Counted from the stretch's first letter, positions 38,219 through 48,750 are shown. The stretch is DNA of 64,000 nucleotides from Variovorax paradoxus B4 (GCF_000463015.1 NC_022247.1:3038001-3102000), one strand, 5' to 3'. Program-made: numbers and translations. Notes: a model not told the origin generated them from the letters alone.

Positions 38219-38988
38219 GCTTTACCGTTCTGGTGCCGGCCCGCCTTGCCTCGACGCGGCTGCCCAACAAACCGCTGGCCGACATCGCCGGCCTGCCCAT
38301 GGTGGTGCGCGTGGCCCGGCGGGCAAGCCAGTCCGCGGCCGTGCGCGTGGTGGTGGCCGGGGACGACGCGGCCATCGTCAAGGCATGCGAAAAGCATGGC
38401 GTGGAAGCCATCCTGACCCGCCAGGACCACCCCAGCGGCTCCGACCGCCTGGCCGAAGCCTGCGAACAACTGGGCCTGGACGGCGACGACATCGTCGTCA
38501 ACGTACAGGGCGACGAACCACTGATCGATCCCGCGCTCATCAACGCCGTGGCATCCGCGCTGGCGACGCATCCGGAAGCCGCCATGAGCACGGCGGCCCA
38601 CGAGATCGATTCGCTCGACGACTTCCTCAACCCGAACGTGGTGAAAGTGGTGCTCGACGCACAGGGCAACGCGCTGTACTTCAGCCGCGCGCCCATCCCG
38701 TGGTGGCGCGACGGTTCCGCGAACCGTGCGCCGCCGTCCGTGCTGCCCATCCCGGCACCGCTGCGGCATATCGGTATCTACGGATACCGCGCCGGTTTCG
38801 TGCGCAGCTTTCCTTCGTTGACGCCTGCGCCCATCGAGGCCACCGAAGCGCTCGAACAGCTGCGCGCGCTGTGGCATGGGCACCGCATCGCGGTGCACGT
38901 CAGCCGAGCCGCGCCGGGGCCCGGCATCGATACCCCCGAAGACCTCGAGCGCGTGCGCGCGATCTTTGCGGCCGGTCCGGCACGCTGA
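38215..38988 (+). CDS. kdsB: 3-deoxy-manno-octulosonate cytidylyltransferase
   Basis: 257 residues from a GTG overlapping the previous stop. Nucleotide-binding motif [29 protein letters not shown] and [11 protein letters not shown] are family signatures. It activates Kdo as CMP-Kdo for LPS core assembly. The Kdo hydroxylase gene elsewhere in this window acts on the same sugar. Confidence 0.95.
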   Translation: MSFTVLVPARLASTRLPNKPLADIAGLPMVVRVARRASQSAAVRVVVAGDDAAIVKACEKHGVEAILTRQDHPSGSDRLAEACEQLGLDGDDIVVNVQGDEPLIDPALINAVASALATHPEAAMSTAAHEIDSLDDFLNPNVVKVVLDAQGNALYFSRAPIPWWRDGSANRAPPSVLPIPAPLRHIGIYGYRAGFVRSFPSLTPAPIEATEALEQLRALWHGHRIAVHVSRAAPGPGIDTPEDLERVRAIFAAGPAR

Positions 38989-39082
38989 AAAAGTACGCTG
39001 CACCGGGGGTGGCGGCGGAAATTCTGTACGCGCTCGCATGCTATCCTCGACGCAATTCCGCCTTGCTCGGCTCCTGGGCTGA

Positions 39083-39781
<699 letters not shown>

Positions 39782-39809
39782 ACGTCAGCCGCTGCACGCG
39801 CGGCCGCCA

Positions 39810-40799
39810 CTAGGTGGCCGCCGTTTCGAGCAAATCCAGCATCAACGCGATGCGTGCCTTGACCGGCGTCAGCGCACCGGCGTCCCGCAGTGGATCGCCA
39901 GGCTTTGGCAGGATGCGCCCGCTCGCGCAACGGGTTGCGCGCAGCACCGCCACACCGGCATCCTGCGCCCGCAGAGCGGCAGCTTCCAGCGCATGGTGCA
40001 CCGTGCCGTTGCCGGTCGCGGCCAGAACCAGCCCGCGAACCGGCTCGGCAACGCCCGATGCCCGCTCCTGCAGCAGCAGGTCGATGAGGGCTCCGCTTGC
40101 GCCCGCATGGCTGGTGACGATCTCGACCCGGGGCCAGCGCATCGCCACGCCCGCCTTCGCTTCAGGAAACTTCGGGACCGCGCCCAACGGTTGCGGCCAC
40201 TCCCGCAGGCGCCGCACCACACCCTCTTCCACGTAGCCTACCGGTCCGGCATCGCCCGACGAAAACGCGTCGGGGCGATAGGTGTGCACCTTCTGCACAT
40301 CCAGCGCGCTGTGGATGGCGCCCGCGCAGACCACCGTCACGCCGCGTGCCGCCGGCGTGGCCGCGACGGCGATGGCGTCGCGCACGTTCTGCGGGCCATC
40401 CGGCGAGAGCGAAGTGGCCGGGCGCATGGCGCAGGTCAGCACCACGGGCTTGCCGGGCGCAAGCACTGCCTGAAGGAAGAACGCCGTTTCCTCGATGGTG
40501 TCGGTGCCGTGCGTGATCACCACGCCCGCCACATCGGCCTCGGCCAGCCAGAAAGCACACCGCTGCGCGAGTTCCAGCCAGACCTCGAACGCCATGTCCT
40601 TGCTGTCGAGTTGCGCCACCTGCTCCGCCGCGAGCGACAGGCCCTCGGGCGCATCGATGCCGGCAAGCAGGTCCGCGACCCCCACTTCTCCGGCGGTGTA
40701 GCCGATGTTGTCGGCGCCGCTGGCGGCCCGGCCTGCGATGGTGCCGCCAGTGCCCAGGACCACGACGCGCCGCAGACTGGGCAAAAGGGAATTAACCAT
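39810..40799 (-). CDS. L-asparaginase (cytoplasmic type)
   Basis: 329 residues without a signal peptide. First catalytic Thr in VVVLGTGGTIAG, second Thr-Asp in VITHGTDTIEET, and a Lys-containing later segment. It hydrolyses Asn to Asp and ammonia. It is transcribed divergently from lexA: its ATG is only 20 bp from the first LexA box, so SOS control is possible. Activity on glutamine cannot be judged by sequence alone. Confidence 0.9.
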   Translation of the reverse strand: MVNSLLPSLRRVVVLGTGGTIAGRAASGADNIGYTAGEVGVADLLAGIDAPEGLSLAAEQVAQLDSKDMAFEVWLELAQRCAFWLAEADVAGVVITHGTDTIEETAFFLQAVLAPGKPVVLTCAMRPATSLSPDGPQNVRDAIAVAATPAARGVTVVCAGAIHSALDVQKVHTYRPDAFSSGDAGPVGYVEEGVVRRLREWPQPLGAVPKFPEAKAGVAMRWPRVEIVTSHAGASGALIDLLLQERASGVAEPVRGLVLAATGNGTVHHALEAAALRAQDAGVAVLRATRCASGRILPKPGDPLRDAGALTPVKARIALMLDLLETAAT

Positions 40800-40819
40800 G
40801 AGTTGCCAACTTTTAAAAA

Positions 40820-40854
40820 CTGGTTAAAAATACAGGTACTGGATATTCAGCCAG
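40820..40854. promoter_or_regulatory. Twin LexA (SOS) boxes
   Basis: CTGG-N8-ACAG at 40820-40835 and CTGG-N8-CCAG at 40839-40854 resemble the CTGT-N8-ACAG SOS box, each with one or two mismatches. Their starts are spaced 19 bp. They lie just upstream of lexA and also near the divergent asparaginase start, so both could be LexA-regulated. Confidence 0.68.
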
Positions 40855-40872
40855 TGCCGCAAGGAACCACAT

Positions 40873-41556
40873 ATGCAGTTCGCCGTGAAGCTTACCGCCC
40901 GCCAGCAGCAAATCCTGGACTTGATCCAGAGCGCCATCGCCCGTACCGGCGCTCCGCCCACGCGAGCCGAAATCGCCAATGAGCTGGGATTCAAGTCGGC
41001 CAATGCCGCCGAGGAGCACCTGCAGGCACTGGCCCGCAAGGGCGTCATCGAACTCGTCAGCGGCACTTCGCGCGGCATCCGGCTCAAGGGCGACGCGCTG
41101 CGTTCGCTCAACGAGTCGCGCCATCGCGAAGGCGGCCAGTTCTCTCTCTCGCTGCCCGGCATGTCGCAGCTCGCGCTGCCTCTTATCGGTCGCGTGGCGG
41201 CGGGCTCGCCCATCCTCGCCCAGGAACACGTCGACCAGACCTACTACGTCGAGAACACGCTGTTCCAGCGCCAGCCCGACTACCTGCTCAAGGTGCGCGG
41301 CATGTCCATGCGCGACGCCGGCATCATGGACGGCGACCTGCTCGCGGTCCAGGCCACCAAGGAGGCGCGCAACGGCCAGATCGTGGTGGCCCGCCTTGGC
41401 GACGAAGTCACGGTCAAGCGCCTGAAGCGGAACAAGCAGGTCATCGAGCTGCATGCCGAAAACCCCGACTACCCAACCATCGTGGTCCAGCCTGGCGAGC
41501 CCTTCGAGATCGAAGGCCTGGCGGTGGGCCTCATCCGCAACACCATGCTGATGTAG
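40873..41556 (+). CDS. lexA: LexA repressor
   Basis: 227 residues. Winged-helix domain with [17 protein letters not shown] and [20 protein letters not shown]; self-cleavage site Ala110-Gly111 (VAAGSPI); Ser145-Lys182 dyad (RGMSMRD, TVKRL). It represses SOS genes until RecA filaments trigger cleavage. Two SOS boxes upstream imply autoregulation. Confidence 0.96.
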
Positions 41557-41694
41557 GCCGCGCGGCCTGCCGAAAGCAGCACCCCATCCGGCCGCAACAG
41601 GTGGCGGGCGTATGGCGCTTTGTCGCCATCACCCTGTTGCGTCCATTCAAAGAAATCCTGCCTGTGTTCAACCTCAGACTTTTTTGGAGTTCAC

Positions 41695-42069
41695 ATGGGA
41701 ATCGCCCTCCTCGCCATCGTTGATTTGTGGATGCCGCTGCAATCGCTTGCGAGCCGGCTGCTGCCGGCGCGCCGCCCACGTCGCCGCGACACCGGCAGCA
41801 CATCCGCTGGGTTGCGCTACGTTGCTGTTGCTGTCCGGCCGGCCTGCGCAGCGCGAGCCCATACGGCCACCCCTAGCGCGGCGCCGGCGCCCGTGCGGCC
41901 GTTGCGCGTGATTCGCGTGGTCGACGGCCCGCTGGGCGAAAAGCGCAGCACCAACCGCATGGTGATTTCCGGCCGAATGGCCGATGTTTGCGCCGAACTC
42001 GACCGGCTGGCGGCACTCGAGGCCATGGAAGCCGTCAGCGCCGCGCCCCGCTCCACACACCTGCACTGA
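41695..42069 (+). CDS. Conserved small protein of unknown function
   Basis: 124 residues from an ATG with GGAG upstream. A hydrophobic start (IALLAIVDLWMPLQSLASRLL) and an Arg-rich linker precede a conserved-looking C-terminus, RVIRVVDGPLGEKRSTNRMV and ISGRMADVCAELDRLAALE. The C-terminal half appears in other Comamonadaceae proteins as far as I recall. There is no assigned function; it is not part of an obvious operon. Confidence 0.6.
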   Translation: MGIALLAIVDLWMPLQSLASRLLPARRPRRRDTGSTSAGLRYVAVAVRPACAARAHTATPSAAPAPVRPLRVIRVVDGPLGEKRSTNRMVISGRMADVCAELDRLAALEAMEAVSAAPRSTHLH

Positions 42070-42161
42070 ACCCGTGCACCCCCCGGTGACCGTTGTCCGG
42101 GGTGGGTATCCAAACGTTCACACGCGCGTCATGCCAATGCTGCGAGGCACAATGGCACGCC

Positions 42162-43169
42162 ATGAACATTGTGATCCTCGACGATTACCAGGACGCCGTG
42201 CGCAAGCTGCGCTGCGCCGCCAAGCTGGACGCGTACGCGGCCAAGGTCTACACCAACACGGTCAAAGGTATCGGCCAGCTCTCGGTTCGGCTGAAGGATG
42301 CCGACGTGATCGTGCTGATCCGAGAGCGCACCCATATTTCGCGCCAGCTGATCGAAAAGCTCCCCAAGCTCAAGCTCATTTCGCAGACAGGACGCGTGGG
42401 TGGCCACATCGACGTCACGGCCTGCACAGAGCGGGGCGTGGCAGTGGCCGAAGGCACCGGCTCCCCCCAGGCGCCTGCCGAGCTGACCTGGGCGCTGATC
42501 ATGGCGGCCATGCGTCGCCTGCCGCAGTACATCAGCAACCTCAAGCACGGGGCCTGGCAGCAATCGGGGCTCAAGTCGGCGTCCATGCCGCCCAATTTCG
42601 GGCTGGGATCGGTGCTCAAGGGCAAGACGCTCTGCATCTGGGGCTACGGCCGCATCGGCCAGCTGGTGGCGCGCTATGGGCAGGCCTTCGGCATGCAGGT
42701 GGTGATCTGGGGGCGCGAGGCAAGCTGCGCCAAGGCCCGCTCCGACGGCTTCCAGGTGGCGCAGAACCGCCACGAGTTCTTCGCCGCGGCCGACGTGCTG
42801 TCGGTGCACCTGCGGCTCAACGAGGAAACCACCGGCCTGGTCAAGCTCGAGGATCTTTCGCGCATGAAGCCGACGGCGCTCTTCGTCAACACCTCCCGCG
42901 CCGAACTGGTCGAGGCCGATGCCCTGCTGGCTGCGCTCAACCGCGGCCGGCCCGGGCTGGCTGCCGTCGACGTGTTCGAGAGCGAGCCGCCGCTGCAGGG
43001 CCATGCGCTGCTGCGGCTGGAAAACTGCATCTGCACACCGCACATCGGCTATGTCGAGCAGGACAGCTACGAAAGCTATTTCGGCCAAGCTTTCGACAAC
43101 GTCGTGAGTTTCATCAAGGGCAACCCCACCAACATCGTGAACCCCGGCGCGCTGCAGGTTCGTCGGTGA
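42162..43169 (+). CDS. D-2-hydroxyacid dehydrogenase family protein
   Basis: 335 residues from the ATG at 42162. Rossmann motif LCIWGYGRIGQLVARYG; catalytic Arg in NTSRAELVEADAL, Glu in the ESEPPLQ region and His in CTPHIGYVEQ. NAD-dependent oxidoreduction of a 2-hydroxy acid; the substrate is unknown (phosphoglycerate- or glyoxylate-reductase-like). It stands 60 bp before the MFS gene. Confidence 0.9.
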   Translation: MNIVILDDYQDAVRKLRCAAKLDAYAAKVYTNTVKGIGQLSVRLKDADVIVLIRERTHISRQLIEKLPKLKLISQTGRVGGHIDVTACTERGVAVAEGTGSPQAPAELTWALIMAAMRRLPQYISNLKHGAWQQSGLKSASMPPNFGLGSVLKGKTLCIWGYGRIGQLVARYGQAFGMQVVIWGREASCAKARSDGFQVAQNRHEFFAAADVLSVHLRLNEETTGLVKLEDLSRMKPTALFVNTSRAELVEADALLAALNRGRPGLAAVDVFESEPPLQGHALLRLENCICTPHIGYVEQDSYESYFGQAFDNVVSFIKGNPTNIVNPGALQVRR

Positions 43170-43173
43170 TTCC

Positions 43174-43233
43174 ATGAGCCGCCGGGCCGCCCCAAGGCGA
43201 ATACCGCAGCCGAAGGCGAAGGTTCTTCAGTGA
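43174..43233 (+). CDS. Short upstream ORF coupled to the MFS gene (19 codons, tentative)
   Basis: ATG at 43174 opens a 19-residue ORF (MSRRAAPRRIPQPKAKVLQ) whose TGA overlaps the GTG of the MFS gene. The DNA aligns with the element before the pigment-cluster synthetase: the shared blocks include ACCGCAG, CGAAG, AGGTT and the final TGAGC. The downstream gene then begins xTG-AGC in both cases. It is a recurring regulatory or mobile element, or a coupled uORF. Confidence 0.4.
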   Translation: MSRRAAPRRIPQPKAKVLQ

Positions 43234-44387
43234 GCCGACCCGCGCCCCGGGGCGCGCTATGGGCCCTGCTGGCCGGCAATTTCGTGATCGGCACGGGCGT
43301 GATGGTGGTGCCCGGCACGCTCAATGAAATCAGCGCATCACTTTCTGTCTCCGTTGCGACAGCGGGCCAGTTGATCACGGCCGCCGCGGTCGTGATGTGC
43401 CTGGGCGCGCCGCTGCTGGCGGCAGCGGTCGCAGGTTGGGATCGCCGCCAGCTGCTCGCCCTGACCCTCCTCTGGTACGCCGCCGGGCATGCCGTTGCGG
43501 CCCTGATGCCGAGCTTCGGCGCCCTGCTGCCGGTGCGCATGCTCACGGTGGTGGCGCCTGCCATCTTCACGCCGCAGGCCGCCGCCTGTGCCGGCATGCT
43601 GGTGCCGCCGGAGCAACGCGGGCGTGCCGTGACTTTCGTCTTTCTGGGCTGGTCGTTGGCCTCGGTGCTGGGCCTGCCCATCGGCGCGCTGGTGGGCGGC
43701 CATCTCGGCTGGCGCATGGCTTTTGGGGCGATTGCGCTGCTCAGCGTCGCGAGCGCGGCGTCGATCTGGCTGACCCTGCCGCAAGGGATCCGTCCCGCGG
43801 CGCTGACGGCGGCAGCCTGGTCGCGCGTGCTGCGCAGCCCGGTGCTGATGGGCATTGTCTCGGTCACGGCGCTGCAAGGTGCCGGCCAGTTCATCCTGTT
43901 CAGCTATTTCGGGCCGATCCTGAAGCAGGACTTCGGCGCGGATCCCACCACGCTGAGCCTGATGTGGGCCTTGTTCGGGGTGTTCGGCCTCGTCGGCAAC
44001 ATGCTCGTGAGCCGGTTCATCGACCGCGTTGGCGCGGGCCGCATGGTGCTCCTGACGAGTTCGCTGATCGCGCTGAGCCTCTTCCTGTGGCCCTGGGCCG
44101 GCACGCTGCCGTGGCTGGCGGTGGTGCTCGTGCCCTGGGGCCTGGGCTGTTTTGCGACCAATTCGGCGCAGCAGGCGCGGCTGGTCGGCCTGGCCCCTGC
44201 GCTCGCGCCGGGCTCGGTGGCACTGAACAGTTCCGGCATCTATGTCGGCCAGGCGGTGGGCGCCGGGCTGGGTGGATGGCTGCTTGCCAACGATGCGGTG
44301 GCGTGGATGAACTGGGCCGGTTTTGCCCTGCTGCTTGCGGCCATCGGCCTGAGCGTGGCCATTGACCGCAGCCGCCGGCCGGCCTGA
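43230..44387 (+). CDS. MFS transporter (DHA1-type, drug/sugar efflux-like)
   Basis: 385 residues, twelve predicted membrane segments. MFS signature after helix 2 is degenerate (AAAVAGWDRRQLL); helices include LWALLAGNFVIGTGVMVVPG and GQFILFSYFGPILKQDFG. Efflux of small molecules is likely; the substrate is unknown. The GTG start overlaps the short upstream ORF stop, and GAAGG lies 11 bp upstream. Confidence 0.88.
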   Translation: MSRPAPRGALWALLAGNFVIGTGVMVVPGTLNEISASLSVSVATAGQLITAAAVVMCLGAPLLAAAVAGWDRRQLLALTLLWYAAGHAVAALMPSFGALLPVRMLTVVAPAIFTPQAAACAGMLVPPEQRGRAVTFVFLGWSLASVLGLPIGALVGGHLGWRMAFGAIALLSVASAASIWLTLPQGIRPAALTAAAWSRVLRSPVLMGIVSVTALQGAGQFILFSYFGPILKQDFGADPTTLSLMWALFGVFGLVGNMLVSRFIDRVGAGRMVLLTSSLIALSLFLWPWAGTLPWLAVVLVPWGLGCFATNSAQQARLVGLAPALAPGSVALNSSGIYVGQAVGAGLGGWLLANDAVAWMNWAGFALLLAAIGLSVAIDRSRRPA

Positions 44388-44518
44388 CAGCGCGGCCCCG
44401 CGTAAAACCCGGCATGGCCCTGCGGCCGATGGCTGCAAAATCGAAGGCTGCGCAAACTCCGGGCCCGGTGCCTGCAAGCGGACCCGGACACCCACCAACC
44501 AGCGAAGATTTTTTTCCA

Positions 44519-46039
44519 ATGACAGTCAACTACACCCGGATCGGCGTCGTCGGCGCCGGCGCCATGGGCCGAGGCATCGCACAGATCGCGGCCCAGGCAG
44601 GCAGCGAAGTGCTGCTGCTCGACAGTTTTGCAGGTGCCGCCGAGCGCGGGCGCGAAGCCCTCATGGCCCAATGGAACAAGCTGCACGAGAAAGGCAAAAT
44701 CGACGCCGCGGCACGCGATGCGCAAATCGCCCGCGTGAAGGCGGTCGACTCGGTCGGGGCACTGGCCCAGTGCGACCTGGTGATCGAAGCGGTGGTCGAA
44801 GATCTCGAGGTCAAGCGCAAGCTGTTCCGCGAGCTCGAAACGGTCGTTGCGCCCACCGCCACGCTCGCCACCAACACCTCGTCGCTGTCGGTCACGGCCA
44901 TTGCGGCCGGGCTCGCGCATCCGCAGCGCGTGGCGGGCTTTCACTTCTTCAACCCGGTGCCGCTGATGAAGGTGGTCGAAGTGGTGGCCGGCTTCAAGAC
45001 TTCGGCCGACGTCTGCAAGCAGCTCGCAGGCTATGCGGTGCAGATGGGCCACAGCGCCGTGCAGGCGCAGGACACGCCGGGCTTCATCGTCAATCACGCG
45101 GGCCGCGGCTATGGCACGGAGGCACTGCGCATCGTCGGCGAAGGCGTGGCCGATTTCGCGACCATCGACCGCATCCTGAAGGAGCAGGCCGGCTTTCGCC
45201 TGGGCCCCTTCGAGCTGATGGATCTGACCGCGCTCGATGTGTCGCACCCGGTGATGGAATCGATCTATCACCAGTACTACGAGGAGCCGCGTTTCCGGCC
45301 CAGCGTGATCACTGCCCAGCGGCTTGCGGCCGGTGTACTGGGCCGCAAGACCAATGAAGGCTTCTACCGCTACAACGACGGCGTGATGCAGCAGCCCGCG
45401 GAGCCGGTGCCGCCGGCGGTGGCGGCGATGCCCTCGGTCTGGGTCTCGCCCCGCGCCGCGCGGCGGGCCGACCTGCTGCGGCTGGTGAACACGCTGGGCG
45501 CCCAGATCGACAGCGGCGCCACTGCGGCGCCCACGTCGCTGATCCTGGTCGCACCGCTGGGCTTCGACGTGACCACGGTGGCCGCGGTCGAGCGCCTGGA
45601 CGCCACGCGCACCGTGGGCATCGACATGCTGATCGACGATGCCGCCACCAAGCGCCGCGTGCTCGCCACCAACCCCGCCACGCGGCGCGACATCCGCGAT
45701 GCGGCGCATGCGCTCTTCGCGCGCGATGGAAAGGCCGTGAGCGTGATCCGCGACAGCGGCGGCTTCGTGACGCAGCGCGTGATCGGCACCATCGTGAACA
45801 TTGCCGCCGACATGTGCCAGCAGCGCGTCTGCTCGCCGGCCGACCTCGAAACCGCGGTGCAACTGGGCCTGGGCTATCCGCGCGGCCCGCTGGCCATGGG
45901 CAACCTGTACGGCCCGACCAACATGCTCGAGGTGCTATTCAACCTGCAGACCGTCTACGGCGATCCACGCTATCGCCCCAGCCCGTGGCTGCGCCGCCGC
46001 GGCGCGATCGGCCTGAGCCTGTTGCACGAAGAAGAATAA
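44519..46039 (+). CDS. 3-hydroxyacyl-CoA dehydrogenase (PaaH-like, two C-terminal domains)
   Basis: 506 residues. NAD fold with GVVGAGAMGRGIAQIAA; dehydrogenase signature FHFFNPVPLMKVVEVVAG; then two repeated C-terminal 3HCDH helical domains (QDTPGFIVNHAGRGYGTEAL and RDSGGFVTQRVIGTIVN). The length and duplicated tail match PaaH-type enzymes of aromatic or dicarboxylic acid oxidation, but no other paa genes are here. It leads the fatty-acid module and is followed 31 bp later by an enoyl-CoA hydratase. Confidence 0.92.
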   Translation: MTVNYTRIGVVGAGAMGRGIAQIAAQAGSEVLLLDSFAGAAERGREALMAQWNKLHEKGKIDAAARDAQIARVKAVDSVGALAQCDLVIEAVVEDLEVKRKLFRELETVVAPTATLATNTSSLSVTAIAAGLAHPQRVAGFHFFNPVPLMKVVEVVAGFKTSADVCKQLAGYAVQMGHSAVQAQDTPGFIVNHAGRGYGTEALRIVGEGVADFATIDRILKEQAGFRLGPFELMDLTALDVSHPVMESIYHQYYEEPRFRPSVITAQRLAAGVLGRKTNEGFYRYNDGVMQQPAEPVPPAVAAMPSVWVSPRAARRADLLRLVNTLGAQIDSGATAAPTSLILVAPLGFDVTTVAAVERLDATRTVGIDMLIDDAATKRRVLATNPATRRDIRDAAHALFARDGKAVSVIRDSGGFVTQRVIGTIVNIAADMCQQRVCSPADLETAVQLGLGYPRGPLAMGNLYGPTNMLEVLFNLQTVYGDPRYRPSPWLRRRGAIGLSLLHEEE

Positions 46040-46070
46040 GCCGACGAACACTAAGGAAAGCATCACAGCG

Positions 46071-46850
46071 ATGACCGCCGAACTGAAGAGCACCAGCGAG
46101 GGACGCACCATGGTGCTGACGATCGCCAACCCGACCCAGCGCAATGCACTGGGCCCCGAGATCTACGCCGCGGGCATCGAGGCGCTCAACGGCGCCGAGA
46201 GCAGCGATGAAATCCGCAGCGTCGTCATCGTGGGCGAAGGCGCATGGTTCTGCGCCGGCGGCTCGTTGCAGCGGCTGTCCGACAACCGGCAGCGCGATCC
46301 TTCGGTGCAAGCCGAAAGCATCGAGGGCCTGCACAACTGGATCGACTCGATCCGCGCTTTTCCCAAGCCCATCATCGCTGCGGTGGAAGGCGCGGCCGCA
46401 GGCGCCGGTTTCTCGCTGGCACTGGCCTGCGATTTCGTGGTGGCCGCGCGCGACGCGATCTTTGCAGCGTCGTACAGCAACGTGGCGCTATCGCCCGATG
46501 GCGGCCTGAGTTGGCAACTGGGGCGGGCATTGCCACGCCAGCTGGCCAGCGAGTGGCTGATGTGCGGCGAGCGCATCGGCGCGCCGAGGCTGCATGCGCT
46601 CGGACTGGTCAACGAACTGAGCGAGAACGGCCAGGCGCTTGCGAGCGCCCTGGCGCTGGCGACCCGGCTCAATGCGCGCGCGCCCAATTCGCTGGCCAGC
46701 ATCAAGGAACTGCTGAGCGAAGCGCCCGGCGCCACGTTCGCGTCGCAGCTCTCGCAGGAGCGCGATCACTTCGTGCGCAACCTCCACCACCCGAATGCCG
46801 GCATCGGCATTGCCGCGTTCGTCGAGAAAAAACCACCGCAATACGAGTAG
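46071..46850 (+). CDS. Enoyl-CoA hydratase/isomerase family protein
   Basis: 259 residues, crotonase fold with AEGAAAGAGFSLALACDFV-type oxyanion region (residues about 95-125). The segment VALSPDGGLSWQLGRALPRQ resembles PaaG/isomerase-type members rather than the Glu-containing classic hydratases. It hydrates or isomerises an enoyl-CoA; the substrate is unknown. It belongs to the same run as the dehydrogenase and the downstream kinase/dehydrogenase genes. Confidence 0.88.
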   Translation: MTAELKSTSEGRTMVLTIANPTQRNALGPEIYAAGIEALNGAESSDEIRSVVIVGEGAWFCAGGSLQRLSDNRQRDPSVQAESIEGLHNWIDSIRAFPKPIIAAVEGAAAGAGFSLALACDFVVAARDAIFAASYSNVALSPDGGLSWQLGRALPRQLASEWLMCGERIGAPRLHALGLVNELSENGQALASALALATRLNARAPNSLASIKELLSEAPGATFASQLSQERDHFVRNLHHPNAGIGIAAFVEKKPPQYE

Positions 46851-46909
46851 CGGCACGCCGTCGCTCCTGCGACACCCTCCAGCTTTTCAGTCGCCGACAG
46901 GACAGACCA

Positions 46910-47629
46910 ATGGACGACCCCATTCTTACCATCGAAGAACGTGAAGCGATCAACAGTGGTCGCTGGTTTTCTTCTCTTTCTCCATCGCTACGGCACGACA
47001 TTCTCCGATGCGCCTTTGTCAAACGCTTCAAGGACGGCGACCTGATCGCTGCCCGCGGCGATCCTCCCGATCACTGGATCGCCTGCGCCAAGGGCGCGGT
47101 GCGCGTCAGCTCGACGGCCGTCTCGGGCAAGCAGGTGACGCTGACCTACGTGGAGCCGGGCATCTGGTTCGGCGACGTGGCGATGTTCGACGGGGACCGG
47201 CGCACGCACGATGCCTATGCGCATGGAGACACCACCATCCTCTGCGTGGCGCGGGCCGACTTTCAAAAGATACTGGCCGCGCACGTGGAGCTGTACGAGG
47301 CGCTGATGCGGCTGCAGGCGCGCCGCATCCGCACGCTGTTCGGGCTGGTGGAAGATCTCAACACCCTGCCCTTGCGTGCGCGCCTGGCCAAGCAGCTCAT
47401 TCACCTGGTGCGCAGCTACGGCGTGCCCAACCTGGAAGACGGCAGCCAGATGCGCATCGGCCTGCAGCTGGCGCAGGAAGAGCTGGCGCAGCTGCTCGGC
47501 GCCTCGCGCCAGCGCGTCAACCAGGAACTCAAGACCATGGAACGCGAGGGCACCATCCGCATCGAGCCGGGCGGCCTGGTCGTATTGGATCGCGCAGCGT
47601 TGATGCGTGTCTCGGAAGCAGATCATTGA
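46910..47629 (+). CDS. Crp/Fnr-family transcriptional regulator
   Basis: 239 residues. Cyclic-nucleotide-binding-like beta-roll (about residues 20-130, with VEPGIWFGDVAMFDG) and a C-terminal helix-turn-helix (LAQEELAQLLGASRQRVNQELKTM). No N-terminal Cys cluster, so it is not an oxygen sensor of the FNR type; the ligand is unknown. Its stop is one base from the next ATG, making it a likely local regulator of the fatty-acid module. Confidence 0.9.
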   Translation: MDDPILTIEEREAINSGRWFSSLSPSLRHDILRCAFVKRFKDGDLIAARGDPPDHWIACAKGAVRVSSTAVSGKQVTLTYVEPGIWFGDVAMFDGDRRTHDAYAHGDTTILCVARADFQKILAAHVELYEALMRLQARRIRTLFGLVEDLNTLPLRARLAKQLIHLVRSYGVPNLEDGSQMRIGLQLAQEELAQLLGASRQRVNQELKTMEREGTIRIEPGGLVVLDRAALMRVSEADH

Positions 47630-47630
47630 C

Positions 47631-48719
47631 ATGAGCCAGGACTTCTCCAACTTCATCGGCACCCGTACGGTCTCGCAGCAGCATGCCTTCGACGTCGAAG
47701 CGCTCGCAGCCTGGCTGGCGAAGAACCTCGACGGCTTCCAGGGCCCGCTGACGGTCGAGATGTTCAAGGGCGGGCAATCGAACCCGACCTACAAGCTCGT
47801 CACGCCCACGCAGAGCTACGTGATGCGTGCCAAGCCGGGCCCCGTTGCCAAGCTGCTGCCCTCGGCCCATGCGGTGGAGCGCGAATTCAAGGTCATGAGC
47901 GGCCTGGCCGGCACCGACGTGCCCGTGCCGCGCATGCACTGCCTGTGCGAAGACGAAGCCGTCATCGGCCGCGCCTTCTATGTGATGGAGTTCATGCAGG
48001 GCCGCGTGCTGTGGGACCAGGCGCTGCCCGGCATGAGCAACGCCGAGCGCACGGCCATCTATGACGAGATGAACCGCGTCATCGCGGCGCTGCACACCGT
48101 GAAGTTCGCCGAGCGCGGGCTGGCCGACTACGGCAAGCCCGGCAACTACTTCGAGCGCCAGATCGGCCGCTGGAGCAAGCAATACGTGGCCTCCATCACA
48201 CAGCCCATTCCCGAGATGGACAAGCTGATGGAATGGCTGCCGGCGCACATGCCGCAAAGCGCGCGCGACGAGAAGATGGTGTCCATCGTGCATGGCGACT
48301 TCCGGCTCGACAACCTGATGTTCCACGCCACCGAGCCGCGCGCGATTGCCGTGCTCGACTGGGAACTGTCCACGCTCGGCCACCCGCTGGCTGATTTCAG
48401 CTACCACTGCATGTCGTGGCACATCTCGGGCGCAACGTTCCGCGGCATCGGCGGGCTGGACCACAGGAGCCTGGGCATCCCGACCGAGAGCGAATACATC
48501 CGCAGGTACTGCGAGCGCACCGGGCTCACCACGCCCGAGGCGCTGGCGCCCGACTGGAACTTCTACCAGGCCTACAACCTGTTCCGCATGGCCGCGATCC
48601 TGCAGGGCATCGCCAAGCGGGTCGAGGCAGGTACTGCTTCGAGCGAGCAAGCCGTGGCCTCGGGCCGCGGTGCACGCCCCATGGCCGAAATGGCCTGGCA
48701 GTTTGCCCAAAAGGCATAA
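47631..48719 (+). CDS. APH-fold kinase, ACAD10/11 N-terminal-like
   Basis: 362 residues. The phosphotransferase core shows a Gly-rich start ([13 protein letters not shown]), Brenner motif HGDFRLDN (His221, Asp223) and the metal-binding [11 protein letters not shown] (Asp243). This family includes the kinase half of ACAD10/11 and LvaA-type kinases that phosphorylate 4-hydroxyacyl-CoAs. The acyl-CoA dehydrogenase gene follows directly, supporting that role. It is annotated elsewhere as aminoglycoside phosphotransferase, which is misleading. Confidence 0.88.
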   Translation: MSQDFSNFIGTRTVSQQHAFDVEALAAWLAKNLDGFQGPLTVEMFKGGQSNPTYKLVTPTQSYVMRAKPGPVAKLLPSAHAVEREFKVMSGLAGTDVPVPRMHCLCEDEAVIGRAFYVMEFMQGRVLWDQALPGMSNAERTAIYDEMNRVIAALHTVKFAERGLADYGKPGNYFERQIGRWSKQYVASITQPIPEMDKLMEWLPAHMPQSARDEKMVSIVHGDFRLDNLMFHATEPRAIAVLDWELSTLGHPLADFSYHCMSWHISGATFRGIGGLDHRSLGIPTESEYIRRYCERTGLTTPEALAPDWNFYQAYNLFRMAAILQGIAKRVEAGTASSEQAVASGRGARPMAEMAWQFAQKA

Positions 48720-48750
48720 CCGCTCCCACACCCCCACCAGGAGACAGAAG

